Shown: in pieces, positions 9,772 through 21,144 of the stretch | Layout: every line of letters starts with the position of its first letter | Position numbering within the stretch: position 1 is the stretch's first letter | Source: Paractinoplanes aksuensis | GTDB taxonomy: Bacteria; Actinomycetota; Actinomycetes; Mycobacteriales; Micromonosporaceae | Assembly (NCBI RefSeq): GCF_024137025.1 | Contig: NZ_JAMYJR010000013.1 | Span: forward strand, 1-64,000 | Length of the DNA stretch: 64,000 nt | Reading direction: 5' to 3' | Notes under the pieces: model-generated | The model's input: the letters and a program-made list of their open reading frames with translations, nothing else | Told to the model about the DNA's origin: nothing | Database searches by the model: none | Program-made: the position numbers and the translations under genes

Positions 9772-10950
9772 ATGCGACTTCCCACTTTGCGCCGCGCGCG
9801 GAGCACCGATCCCGATGCCCTCGCCGGCACCGCCCGCCTCGACCGCCGGACCAAGCGTCTGACCGGCCGGCTGCGCCCGGGCGAGATCGCCGTGATCGAC
9901 CACGTCGACATCGACCGGGTGGCCGCCGACGCGCTCGTCGCCGTCGGCGTGGCCGTCGTGCTCAACGCCAAGCCGTCGATCTCGGGGCGCTACCCCAACC
10001 TCGGGCCCGAGGTGCTCATCAAGAACGGCGTCGTGCTCATCGACGACCTGGGCGAAGAGGTCTTCGAGAAGCTGCGCGAGGGTGACTCGGTGGTCGTCGA
10101 GGGCGACACCGTGCTGCTCGACGGCGAGCCGGTCGCCACCGGCGTGCGGCAAGACTCCGAGACCGTGGCGCGCTCGATGGCCGACGCCCGTGAGGGCCTG
10201 TCGGTGCAGCTCGAGGCGTTCGCCGCCAACACCATGGACTACCTCAAGCAGGAACGCGACCTGCTGCTCGACGGCGTGGGCGTGCCCGACGTGCAGACCC
10301 GCATCGCCGGGCGGCACGTGCTGATCGTGGTCCGGGGCTACGACTACAAGGACGACCTGGACGTCCTGCGGCCCTACATCCACGAGTACAAGCCGGTGCT
10401 GATCGGCGTCGACGGCGGGGCCGACGCGCTGGTCGAGTCCGGCTACACGCCCGACATGATCATCGGCGACATGGACTCGGTGACCGACGACGTGCTGCGC
10501 TGCGGGGCCGAGGTGGTCGTGCACGCGTACCCCGACGGCCGCGCGCCCGGCCTCGAGCGGGTGCACAACCTCGACGTGGCCGCGCTGACCTTCCCGGCCG
10601 CCGCCACGAGTGAGGACCTGGCGATGCTGCTGGCCGACGACAAGGGCGCCACCCTCATCGTGGCCGTGGGCACGCACGCCAACCTGGTCGAGTTCCTCGA
10701 CAAGGGCCGCGGCGGCATGGCCTCGACGTTCCTGACCCGGCTCAAGGTCGGCGGCAAGCTGGTCGACGCCAAGGGCGTGAGCCGGCTCTACAAGCAGAAC
10801 ATCTCGGGCTCGGCGCTGCTGCTCCTGGTGCTCTCGGCGACGGCCGCGATGGCCTCGGCGGTGGCCGTGTCGACGGTCGGGAAGGCGTACCTGACCGTCG
10901 TTTCCGAGTGGTGGGACAATCTGGTCTTCCAGCTCGGACACCTTTTCTGA
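9772..10950 (+). CDS. steA: SteA-like cytokinetic ring protein
   Basis: About 392 residues. It aligns from memory with M. tuberculosis Rv1697 and corynebacterial SteA: GTARLDRRTKRL, then SGRYPNLGPEVL, a thiamine-pyrophosphokinase-like middle (VLIGVDGGADALVESGYTPDMIIGDMD, shortened core IGDMDSV), and a C-terminal transmembrane helix (about 355-375). SteA and SteB act with the divisome and RipA-type peptidoglycan hydrolases in Corynebacterium. ATG 9772 matches the usual N-terminus; ATG 9727 in frame is an alternative. steB follows 18 bases downstream. Confidence 0.88.
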   Translation: MRLPTLRRARSTDPDALAGTARLDRRTKRLTGRLRPGEIAVIDHVDIDRVAADALVAVGVAVVLNAKPSISGRYPNLGPEVLIKNGVVLIDDLGEEVFEKLREGDSVVVEGDTVLLDGEPVATGVRQDSETVARSMADAREGLSVQLEAFAANTMDYLKQERDLLLDGVGVPDVQTRIAGRHVLIVVRGYDYKDDLDVLRPYIHEYKPVLIGVDGGADALVESGYTPDMIIGDMDSVTDDVLRCGAEVVVHAYPDGRAPGLERVHNLDVAALTFPAAATSEDLAMLLADDKGATLIVAVGTHANLVEFLDKGRGGMASTFLTRLKVGGKLVDAKGVSRLYKQNISGSALLLLVLSATAAMASAVAVSTVGKAYLTVVSEWWDNLVFQLGHLF

Positions 10951-10968
10951 CTTGACGGGGCTCTTGTC

Positions 10969-11913
10969 GTGATCAACTTCCGGTACCACGTGGTGTCGCT
11001 CACCGCGGTCTTCCTGGCCCTGGCCATCGGCCTGGTCGTGGGTACCGCCGCGCTCAACGGTCCGGTGGCCGACAACCTCAAGAGTCAGATCACCGCGCTC
11101 AACAAAGACCTCGGCAACAAGCGGGACGAGATCAACCAGTACCGCGAGGAGATCAACCGCAGCCAGGAGTTCGCCACCGAGCTGGCCCCGACCGTGCTCA
11201 ACGGCAAGCTGGCCGGGCGCAAGCTGGCCGTGCTGGCCCTGCCCGGCACCGACCAGTACGCCGACAAGGTGATCTCGATGCTGACGATCGCCGGCGCGAC
11301 GATCACGGCCAAGGTCACCGTGCAGGACAAGTTCTTCGACCCGGCCGTCGAGCTCGACCTGCTCGACCTGGCCAACGAGACGTCGCAGCCGACCATCCCG
11401 TTCGCCGACGTGCCGGCCAACAGTATCGGCGTCGAGACGGCCAGCGCCCAGCTCATGCTCGCGCTCATGCAGCGGGCCGGTGGCCCCGCCGTCACGCAGC
11501 CGGCCGCCGGTGACGTCACCGCGGTGCTGGCCGCGTACAGCGAACAGGGCTACATCGCGGTCGACGACAAGGCCACGGGCGGGGCCGAGGCGACCGTGAT
11601 GATCACCGGCGCCCCGGCCGTCGACAAGGACGCGGCCAAGAAGGCGCAGTCGCTGGTCTACATGGCCCAAGAGGTGCACAAGAACCACCCGCTGGTGGTG
11701 GCCGGGGTCGGCGTGGGCGACGGCAACCTGATCTCGGCCGTGCGCGGCGACCCGACCCTGGTCAAGGTGATCTCCACGGTGGACAACGCGAGCACGGCCG
11801 ACGGCCAGGTGGCGGCGGCCATGGCCACCGTCGAGCGGGTCGTCGACGACAAGGTCGGCCAGTACGGCCTGGCCGCCGGAGCCTCCTCGCTGGTGCCGAA
11901 GGCCGCCTCGTAG
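10969..11913 (+). CDS. steB: SteB/MctB family membrane-anchored protein (copper transporter family)
   Basis: 314 residues. A short N-terminus (MINFRYHVVSLTAVFLALA) gives one membrane anchor. A coiled coil (about 35-75) and a large extracytoplasmic domain follow. This is the Rv1698/MctB family, described as a copper export factor in mycobacteria and as SteB, partner of SteA, in corynebacteria. As this organism should lack a mycolic outer membrane, the cell-division role with SteA fits better; that is inference. Starts at GTG 10969. Confidence 0.88.
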   Translation: MINFRYHVVSLTAVFLALAIGLVVGTAALNGPVADNLKSQITALNKDLGNKRDEINQYREEINRSQEFATELAPTVLNGKLAGRKLAVLALPGTDQYADKVISMLTIAGATITAKVTVQDKFFDPAVELDLLDLANETSQPTIPFADVPANSIGVETASAQLMLALMQRAGGPAVTQPAAGDVTAVLAAYSEQGYIAVDDKATGGAEATVMITGAPAVDKDAAKKAQSLVYMAQEVHKNHPLVVAGVGVGDGNLISAVRGDPTLVKVISTVDNASTADGQVAAAMATVERVVDDKVGQYGLAAGASSLVPKAAS

Positions 11914-11937
11914 CGGCGGGTCTCTAAACTTCCCGCC

Positions 11938-12771
11938 ATGGCAACCCTCCGCTCGTCGGTCGCCGGCGCGGCCGTCGCCCGGGCCGCGCTCGCCTGGATC
12001 CGTCGCGACCAGCACGCGGGCGCGCTCGAGCGCACGAACTTCCACGGCCGCACGGTCACCCTGGCCGGTGGCCCGGCGCTCGCCGTGGGCGCGACCACGG
12101 CCGCGGCGCTCGGCGCGGGCAGCGGGCGGCTCGCCGCGGCGGCGGTCGCGGCGGGCGCGGTGTCGGGCGCGGTCGGGTTCTACGACGACATCGTCGGCAA
12201 CCGGCCCGAGCAGAAGGCGGCCAAGGGCTTCGCCGGTCACCTGGGCGCGCTGCGCGAGGGCCGGGTCACCAGCGGCCTGGTCAAGATCGCCGGGGTCGGC
12301 GCGGCCGGGTTCGTGGCCAGCGCCCTGATCGGCAGCAACCGGCCCAGCCGCCTCGGGCGCACGGCCGACGTGCTGCTCGGCGCGGGCGTCATCGCCGGCC
12401 TGGCCAACTTCGTCAACCTGCTCGACCTGCGCCCGGGCCGGGCCATCAAGGCCGGGGCGATCATCGGTACGCCGTTGGCCCTGGGCCGGCGCGGCGGCGT
12501 CGCGGCGGGCACGCTGGGCGCCTCGGCCGCGCTGCTGCCCGACGACCTGGGCGAAGAGATCATGCTGGGCGACGCCGGGGCCAACGCGCTGGGCGCGCTG
12601 CTCGGTGTGGCCCTGATCGCGCGCAGCGGCCCGGGTGGGCGGCTGGCCGCGCTGACCGTGCTGGGCGCGCTGACCGCGGCCAGCGAGAAGGTCAGCTTCA
12701 CCAAGGTCATCAACGACACCCCGTGGCTGCGTTACCTCGACGAGCTGGGCCGCCGCCCGCCGCAGGCGTGA
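11938..12771 (+). CDS. MraY/WecA-like glycosyl-phosphotransferase homologue
   Basis: 277 residues of hydrophobic segments. Motifs GFYDDIVGNR, NLLDLRPGR and LGDAGANALGALLG correspond to the catalytic aspartate regions of the polyprenyl-phosphate sugar-1-phosphate transferase (GT4/MraY-WecA) superfamily. It is shorter than WecA and lacks some helices, so the substrate is uncertain. The setting next to murJ and a glycosyltransferase suggests cell-envelope glycan assembly. Its stop overlaps the murJ start. Confidence 0.75.
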   Translation: MATLRSSVAGAAVARAALAWIRRDQHAGALERTNFHGRTVTLAGGPALAVGATTAAALGAGSGRLAAAAVAAGAVSGAVGFYDDIVGNRPEQKAAKGFAGHLGALREGRVTSGLVKIAGVGAAGFVASALIGSNRPSRLGRTADVLLGAGVIAGLANFVNLLDLRPGRAIKAGAIIGTPLALGRRGGVAAGTLGASAALLPDDLGEEIMLGDAGANALGALLGVALIARSGPGGRLAALTVLGALTAASEKVSFTKVINDTPWLRYLDELGRRPPQA

Positions 12772-14492
12772 GCGACGCTGACGGCGCCGAGCCCGGCAAC
12801 CACCGAGCCCCGACCGCCCCGCCGGCCGTGAGCAGCACCGAGCCGGCCGTGAGTAGTGCCGGACCGGCTGTGCCGGCTGTGAGCAATGCCGGAACGGCCC
12901 CGAAGAACCCCCAGTCGGCCCGGGGGACCGTCGGGCCCGGGACGAAGATCGCGGGGGCGGCGGCGCTGATCACGGCGCTCACGGTGGTCGCGCGGATCGC
13001 CGGTTTCGGCCGGACATTTGTCTTCCTGCACACGGTCGGCCACGAAAACCTCGGCAATATCTACAACGCCGCCAACACCATCCCGAACATCGTCTTCGAG
13101 CTGGTCGCGGGCGGAGCCTTGGCCAGCCTCGTCGTTCCCCTGCTGGCCGGAGCGGTCGCAGCCGGTGACCGCGAGCGGGTCAACGCGGTGTCGTCGGCCC
13201 TGCTGACCTGGGTGCTGGTGCTGATGGTGCCGCTGGCCATCCTGGTGGCGCTGCTGGCCGGCCCCATCGCCGGGCTGCTGCCCAAGGTGCCGCCGGAGCA
13301 TCAGCAGACGGCCGCGAGCATGCTGCGGATCTTTGCGCCGCAGCTGCCGCTGTACGGGATCGGCATCGTGCTGACCGGCATCCTTCAAGCCCACCACCGC
13401 TTCGCCTGGCCTGTCATCGCCCCCTTGCTGTCCAGCGTCACGGTGATGGCGTCCTACCTCACGTACGCGGCGGTGGACGGGGCTCGGACCGACTTCGCCG
13501 GCTTGACCCGCACCGGCGAGCTGACGCTGTCGATCGGCACCACGTGCGGGGTCGTGGTCCTCGCGCTCTGCCTGTTGATCCCGCTACGCAAACTGAACCT
13601 GAGACTGCGACCGTCCCTGCAATTTCCGGGCGACACCGGTCGCCAGGCGGTGCGGCTCGGTTGGGCGGGCGCCGTGACGGTCGGCTCCCAGCAACTCATG
13701 ACGATCGTCGCCATCGCGGTCGCGGTCGGTCTCAGCGACGGGCTCGCCCTCTACAACGCCGCCCAGACGGTCTTCCTGTTGCCGTGGGCGGTGCTGGCGG
13801 TGCCGGTGGCGACCGCGGTCTACCCGTCGCTGTCGGCCGCCTTCAGCCGCCGCGACGAGGCTGCGTACCGCAAGGATCTTTCGGCCACCGCCCGGTCGGT
13901 GCTGCTGCTGGCCGGCCTGGGGGTGGCCGCCCTGCTCGCGCTGGCCGTCCCGATCGCCTATCTGACCGGAGCCGAGCCCGCCGCCGCCGGCATCGCCGGC
14001 TTCGCGCCGGGCCTGTTCGGCTACGCGTTGTTCGCCCTGCTCTCCCGGGCCCTGTACGCCCGCGGAGCCACGGTCGCCGCGGCCGGTTCGACCGCCGCCG
14101 GGTGGATCGTCGGCGCCGGCGTGGCCCTGGCCCTCTCGCCCGTCGGCAACGAGGTCTTCACGCTCGGTCTGGCCAATGCGGTCGCGATGTCGGTTATCGG
14201 ACTGCTGCTGGTCGTGGCGGTCCGCCGGCACGCCGGGGCGGAGGCGCTCGGCGGCCTCGGCCGCACCACTCTGGTCACCCTGCTGGCCACGGCTCTGGCC
14301 GCGCCGGCCGGGTGGGGTGCGGTCGCCGGTCTGGGTGAGCTGCTCGGCGACACCCCGCAGGCGGTTCTCAGCATCGTGCAAGGCATATTGGGTGGGCTCG
14401 CCGTGCTGGTGGTCTTCGTGGGCGTCGCCTACCCCTTGGCCCGGCGCGATCTGGCGCCGCTGGCCCGCCGTCTGCGGCGCCGTTCGGCCTGA
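12768..14492 (+). CDS. murJ: MurJ/MviN-type lipid II flippase
   Basis: 574 residues with about 14 hydrophobic helices. The start of the membrane domain (TALTVVARIAGFGRTFVF, then YNAANTIPNIVFELVAGGAL) is diagnostic of the MOP-superfamily MurJ branch. It carries an 60-residue Pro/Ser/Ala-rich cytoplasmic N-terminal extension. It moves lipid-linked peptidoglycan precursor across the membrane. GTG overlaps the previous TGA by 4 bases. Another MurJ may exist elsewhere, since actinobacteria often have several. Confidence 0.88.
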   Translation: MSDADGAEPGNHRAPTAPPAVSSTEPAVSSAGPAVPAVSNAGTAPKNPQSARGTVGPGTKIAGAAALITALTVVARIAGFGRTFVFLHTVGHENLGNIYNAANTIPNIVFELVAGGALASLVVPLLAGAVAAGDRERVNAVSSALLTWVLVLMVPLAILVALLAGPIAGLLPKVPPEHQQTAASMLRIFAPQLPLYGIGIVLTGILQAHHRFAWPVIAPLLSSVTVMASYLTYAAVDGARTDFAGLTRTGELTLSIGTTCGVVVLALCLLIPLRKLNLRLRPSLQFPGDTGRQAVRLGWAGAVTVGSQQLMTIVAIAVAVGLSDGLALYNAAQTVFLLPWAVLAVPVATAVYPSLSAAFSRRDEAAYRKDLSATARSVLLLAGLGVAALLALAVPIAYLTGAEPAAAGIAGFAPGLFGYALFALLSRALYARGATVAAAGSTAAGWIVGAGVALALSPVGNEVFTLGLANAVAMSVIGLLLVVAVRRHAGAEALGGLGRTTLVTLLATALAAPAGWGAVAGLGELLGDTPQAVLSIVQGILGGLAVLVVFVGVAYPLARRDLAPLARRLRRRSA

Positions 14493-14504
14493 GAAGGAGG
14501 TTCC

Positions 14505-15611
14505 GTGGGCGACGACTGGCGGGGTTCGGTGGCTCTGGTGCTGGCCTCCAGCACGGGTGGGGTCGGCCAGCACGTCGCTTCGCTGGCTCGCGGCCTGGTC
14601 GCGGCCGGCTGCGAGGTGCTGGTGTGCGGGCCCGCGGCCACCGACGAGCTGTTCGGCTTCGCCGGCTCGGGCGCCACCTTCGTCCCCGTCGAGATCCCGG
14701 CCGGCCCGGGCCCGCAGGACGCCGGCGCCGTACGCCAATTGCGCAGCGCCCTGTCGGGCCGCCACCCCGACGTGGTGCACGCGCACGGTTTCCGGGCCGC
14801 CTTCGTGGCCCAGCTCGCCCGTTCCGGGACGCCGCTCGTCGTCACCTGGCACAACGCCGTGCTCTCGCGCAAGGGTCTGCGCGGCCAGGCGTCCCTGCTG
14901 GTCGAGCGGGTCGTCGCGCGCAGCGCCACGCTCACCCTGGGCGCCTCGGACGACCTGGTCGAGCGGGCGACCGCGCTGGGCGCCCGCCACGCCCGCCTCG
15001 GGGCCGTCGCCGCGCCCACCCTGCCGCTGCCCAGGCGCACCCGCTCGGCCGTGCGGGCCGAGTTCCGGCTGGCCCCCGAGACCCCGCTGATCGTCTCGGT
15101 CGGCCGCCTGCACCCGCAGAAGCGCTATGACCTGCTGGTCGACGCGTCCGCCCGCTGGCGCGACCTCGACCCGGCGCCGGTGGTCGTGGTGGCCGGGTCC
15201 GGGCCCAGCTACATGTTCCTGGCCCAGCGGGCCTCGCAGAAGCACGCGCCGTTCCACCTGCTCGGCCGGCGCAACGACGTGGCCGACCTGCTGCTCGGGG
15301 CCGACCTCGCGGTGATCACCAGCGAGTGGGAGGCGCGGCAACTGTTCGCCCAGGAGGCCCTGGAGTCGGGCGTGCCGCTGATCAGCACCGCCGTGGGCGG
15401 GCTGCCGGGGCTGGTCGGGGACGCGGCCGTGCTGATCCCGCCGGACGACGTGGACGCGCTCGACAACGCCGTCCGGTCCCTGCTGGCCGACCCCGAGCTG
15501 CGGGCCGACTACGCCGCCCGGGGGCCCGTGCGGGCCGCCACGTGGCCGCGGGAGGCCGACACGGTCGCCGATGTCCGGGCCGCGTACGCCGAAGTGACGG
15601 GTCGTTCGTGA
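14505..15611 (+). CDS. Glycosyltransferase family 4 protein
   Basis: 368 residues with a GT-B fold. The N-terminal half contains STGGVGQHVASLARGL and HPDVVHAHGFRAAFVA. The C-terminal half has VSVGRLHPQKRYDLLVDA, the acceptor/donor motif EWEARQLFAQEALESGVPL and the nucleotide-sugar-binding glutamate. AAGGAGG lies 5 bases before GTG 14505. It probably transfers a sugar onto a lipid-linked envelope glycan together with the flanking MraY-like and MurJ-like proteins. Confidence 0.88.
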   Translation: MGDDWRGSVALVLASSTGGVGQHVASLARGLVAAGCEVLVCGPAATDELFGFAGSGATFVPVEIPAGPGPQDAGAVRQLRSALSGRHPDVVHAHGFRAAFVAQLARSGTPLVVTWHNAVLSRKGLRGQASLLVERVVARSATLTLGASDDLVERATALGARHARLGAVAAPTLPLPRRTRSAVRAEFRLAPETPLIVSVGRLHPQKRYDLLVDASARWRDLDPAPVVVVAGSGPSYMFLAQRASQKHAPFHLLGRRNDVADLLLGADLAVITSEWEARQLFAQEALESGVPLISTAVGGLPGLVGDAAVLIPPDDVDALDNAVRSLLADPELRADYAARGPVRAATWPREADTVADVRAAYAEVTGRS

Positions 15612-17833
15612 GACTTCTCGACCGCTTGCGCCGGGTCCGGCCCGCCTCGCTGCCACCCCGGCGGCGCGGCCGGGCCTGGCTGCCGTACCTGATGGTCGGC
15701 CTGATCGGGCTGGCCGGGATCGCCGGGCTGGCGATCCGGCCGAGCCCCGACAACAACACCGGCAGCGCCGACTACGTGATCCTGGCCGGCTCGGCCGGGC
15801 TGCGCTGGGACGACCTGGACCCGCAGCGCACCCCCACCCTGTGGGCCGAGGCGTCGCGGGGCTCGATCGGCTGGCTGTCGGTGCGCTCGGCGATGCGGGT
15901 CACCTGCCCCTCGGACGGGTGGCTGACGCTCGGCGCGGGCAACTACGCGGCCTGGCCCCGGCCCTCGACGGGCAGCCGGTGCGAGCCCGCTTCGCCCGCG
16001 CTCACCCAGCCCGACGACATCGGCGCCAACCTCACCGAACAGCGCTCGGTGGTCCAGAACAACCAGGACCGGCTTCCGTACGGTGCGGTGCCCGGCGCCC
16101 TGGCCGAGTCCGTGCGCTGCACGTACGCCTTCGGCCCGGCCGCCGCGATGGCCGCCGCCCGCCCGTTCGGCCGCGTCGACAAGTACCAGCCGTCGCTGCC
16201 CGCCGACGCCACCGGCCTGCTGTCGCAGTGCAACCTCAGCATCGTCGACCTGGGCGCCGTCTCGGGCAGTGGCGCGCAACGGCAGCAGCAGGTGCAGGCG
16301 GCCGACGCCATGCTGGCCCGGGTGGTCGCGGCCCGCCCCAGCCGCTCGCTGCTGATGGTGGCCGGGGTGTCCGACACCGAGCGCTCGGGGCGCCTGCACG
16401 TGGCGATCGCCGAGGGCGAGGGCTGGAACGGTGGCTGGCTCACCTCGGCCGGCACCGGGCGCGACGGCTACCTGCAGCTGATCGACCTGGCCCCGACGGT
16501 GCTGACGGCGCTGGGCAAGCCCGCCCCCGAGCGGCTGTTCGCCGGGCGGGCGGCCACTGTGGTCGAGGGCCGGCCGGCCGGCGTCACCGACTCGATGCTG
16601 GGCGTGCACAACGCCGATCAGCGCTCGGTGGCCCAGAACGCGGTGGCCGGGATCTTCTTCGAGGTGCTGGCGGGCCTGCAGATCCTGCTGTTCCTGCTGG
16701 CCGTTCCGGTGATGGTGCGGGCCCGCCGGCACGCCGGACCGCGCGGCCCGGCCCTGCCGTCGGCGCGGCTGGTCAGCGTACTGGAACTGGCTCTGATCGC
16801 CGCCGCCCTGGCCATCCCGGCCGCGCTGCTGGCCGACGCCACCCCGTGGTGGCGCTACGGCCACCCGGCCTGGGTCTTCGGCAGCGTGACCGGCCTGTTC
16901 ATCGTCATCGGGACCGTGCTGGTGCGGCTGGCCCCGCGCTACGGCCGCACCCTGTGGCCGCTGGGCGCGGCGGCCGCGGTCGCCTCCGTGGTCGTCGGCT
17001 TCGACCTGCTGACCGGGGCCCAGCTGCAGCTCAACGGCGTGGCCGGCTACTCGGCGGTGTCCGGCGGCCGGTACGCGGGGGTGGGCGGCGTCGGCCTCGG
17101 CGTGTTCGTGGCCGGGCTGCTCGTGCTGGCCGGCTCGCTGGCCCAGTGGATCGCCAAGCCGTGGCGCCCGGTGATCGTCGTGCTGCTCGGCGGCATCGGC
17201 GTCGTCATGGTGGGCAGCCCCTATCTGGGCGCCGACCCGGTGGGCGCGATCGCCGTGACCGCCGGGGTCTGCGTGGCCGCGGCCATCACCACCGGCGGCT
17301 GGCTGACGTTCTCGCGCTTCGCCTGGGCCGCGCTGGCCGGGCTGGCCGTCACCATCGGCTTCGCGGTCGTCGACCTGAGCCGTCCGGCGGCCGACCAGGG
17401 CATCGTCGGGCGGCTGCTGACCGAGCTGGGCAACGGCACCGCCGGGCCGGCCATGCAGCGCGCGGCCGCCGCCAACGGGCAGGCCCTGCTGGACAGCCCG
17501 CTGACGGTCCTGGCCGTGGCCGGGGTGCTGATGCTGGCCTTCTGCCAGTTCTCGCCGTGGGGCGGGCTCAACCGGCTCTTCGGGCTGCATCCGGCGCTGC
17601 GGGCGGCCGGGGCCGGGGTGACCGTGGCCGTGCTCATCGCCGGGGTGCTCAACGGCTCGGCGCTGACCGTGGCCGGCGCCGCGGCGGCCACCGCGGTGCC
17701 GACCGCCGTGCTCACCGCGCTGCGCGTTTTGTTGCACGCTGCTGACCGGACGAGACCGGAGGGTGAGACCGACGGGCCCGGCGGTCCTTTGACACGCGTC
17801 ACGAGCAGCCCGAACGTGCGCCAGCCGTCGTAG
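15608..17833 (+). CDS. Large multi-pass membrane protein with extracytoplasmic domain
   Basis: 741 residues. One N-terminal membrane helix (about 24-42) precedes a soluble domain of about 300 residues (VILAGSAGLRWDDLD, then RVTCPSDGWLTLGAGN) that recalls the alkaline-phosphatase fold of actinobacterial envelope proteins. About eight membrane helices follow, and a hydrophilic tail. GTG overlaps the glycosyltransferase stop by 4 bases. Equivalent membrane proteins stand next to pyrG in Streptomyces as I recall. Function is unknown; envelope polymer processing is a guess. Confidence 0.75.
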   Translation: MRLLDRLRRVRPASLPPRRRGRAWLPYLMVGLIGLAGIAGLAIRPSPDNNTGSADYVILAGSAGLRWDDLDPQRTPTLWAEASRGSIGWLSVRSAMRVTCPSDGWLTLGAGNYAAWPRPSTGSRCEPASPALTQPDDIGANLTEQRSVVQNNQDRLPYGAVPGALAESVRCTYAFGPAAAMAAARPFGRVDKYQPSLPADATGLLSQCNLSIVDLGAVSGSGAQRQQQVQAADAMLARVVAARPSRSLLMVAGVSDTERSGRLHVAIAEGEGWNGGWLTSAGTGRDGYLQLIDLAPTVLTALGKPAPERLFAGRAATVVEGRPAGVTDSMLGVHNADQRSVAQNAVAGIFFEVLAGLQILLFLLAVPVMVRARRHAGPRGPALPSARLVSVLELALIAAALAIPAALLADATPWWRYGHPAWVFGSVTGLFIVIGTVLVRLAPRYGRTLWPLGAAAAVASVVVGFDLLTGAQLQLNGVAGYSAVSGGRYAGVGGVGLGVFVAGLLVLAGSLAQWIAKPWRPVIVVLLGGIGVVMVGSPYLGADPVGAIAVTAGVCVAAAITTGGWLTFSRFAWAALAGLAVTIGFAVVDLSRPAADQGIVGRLLTELGNGTAGPAMQRAAAANGQALLDSPLTVLAVAGVLMLAFCQFSPWGGLNRLFGLHPALRAAGAGVTVAVLIAGVLNGSALTVAGAAAATAVPTAVLTALRVLLHAADRTRPEGETDGPGGPLTRVTSSPNVRQPS

Positions 17834-17866
17834 GTGTTACGGTGGACTCCCGTGGATGGGGGCTAG

Positions 17867-20190
<2,324 letters not shown>

Positions 20191-20200
20191 CACCCGGCGG

Positions 20201-20228
20201 GCGCGGGCCGGCCGCCACCGGCCCGCGC
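20201..20228 (+). terminator. Hairpin after pyrG-Nudix operon
   Basis: GCGCGGGCCGG (20201-20211) and CCGGCCCGCGC (20218-20228) form a perfect 11-bp stem with a 6-base loop, 11 bases after the Nudix stop. There is no T tract, as is common in high-GC actinobacteria. Confidence 0.6.
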
Positions 20229-20385
20229 TCACCGCCTTGCACAGCAACGATTCCCGGCCCACCACTGTGGACCGACGGCAATCATGTTCTTACGCGTTCC
20301 TGATCCCGGCAAGCCCGCCCGGCGGCCGCGATTTCCACCCGTTCAGGGGAGCCTGGGGCGCATCGGAACCGGTAGTCGGGCCGGC

Positions 20386-20813
20386 TCACCGATCCCGTAG
20401 CCGGAACGAGGCATTGCGGATGTCCGTCTGGTACTGCTGGACGCGCCGCACGTACTCCAGGGCCTCGGTCAGCGCCTCCTGCCGGGGCTCGTCCGGGTTC
20501 CGCTCCCATCCCCGCTGGGGCCCGGGGAAGGCCCGTCTCCGCCAGGCGTTGATCGCGGTGCCCTCGTTTCCGGGCGCGACGGGGCCGGTCGGCGAGCCGG
20601 TGCGGCCGCTGGTGGAGCTCGCGGGCGAGGCGGCCGTCCGTGGTGCGTAGTCGCGGGTGTGGTGGTCCCAGCGCGGGCGGCTCGGGGCCACGGTGTGGAG
20701 AGCGGCGTTGGCTTGCCGGTCGCGGCCGCGGTTGAGGTGGTGCCGGGCTTGAATTGCTCGATCAGTTCGCGCGCGGCGCTCATGGCCGGGACGACAGTCG
20801 GTCGCAGGGTCAT
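20386..20813 (-). pseudogene. Frameshifted small conserved-looking gene
   Basis: Two reading frames together look like one protein of about 142 residues. The 5' part, from ATG 20813 (or 20783), reads MSAARELIEQFK and has strongly GC-biased third positions until about 20750. From there the -1 frame takes over with good codon bias: LNRGRDRQANAALHTVAPSR, then a Pro/Ser linker, then NAWRRRAFPGPQRGWERNP and the end EALEYVRRVQQYQTDIRN. The 3' frame has no ATG or GTG upstream of 20691. No slippery heptamer is seen at the switch, so an indel or sequencing error is likelier than programmed shifting. Family not recognised. Confidence 0.55.
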
Positions 20814-21144
20814 GGGAGACCTTGCGTCAAGCGGCGGGTGGCCGTTGTCCACAGAATCGGCGGGCGTCGATCGATGGTGTCGGGTGTCGTCCACAGGCGC
20901 CGCCGCTCCGCCGTGGAAAAAATCGTAATCTCGCCCTGCCCTTGGGTGGGCGGGGGAGGCGGTGGCACCCCGTTCGCAGTCAATTTTCAAGATTTTCTTG
21001 GAAGTGCTTTGAGCTGCGGGTTTGGGGCTTGCGAGGGGGCGAAATGGGGGGTCTTGCGGGTGGGGGCGTTGAACCGGGCGGCGGGTGGGGGCCGTACTGG
21101 CCCGCAACACCGGTGACATCGACGTCCAACGACGAGGAGTGGTC
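20814..21144. other. Intergenic region with AT-richer promoter-like stretch
   Basis: No gene is supported here. Two DnaA-box-like 9-mers are present: TTGTCCACA at 20845-20853 and TCGTCCACA at 20887-20895. The stretch around 20925-21010 has lower GC than its surroundings (AAAAAATCGTAATC, TTTTCAAGATTTTCTT) and probably holds the promoter of the secreted-protein gene at 21145. Confidence 0.4.

Noticed and set aside
20237..20650. 137-codon + strand frame after the Nudix gene
   Set aside because: It is antisense to the frameshifted minus-strand gene, which has the better codon bias and a plausible start.
20700..20800. Programmed -1 ribosomal frameshift in the gene at 20386-20813
   Set aside because: No slippery heptamer and no evident downstream structure at the switch point; an indel is the simpler reading.
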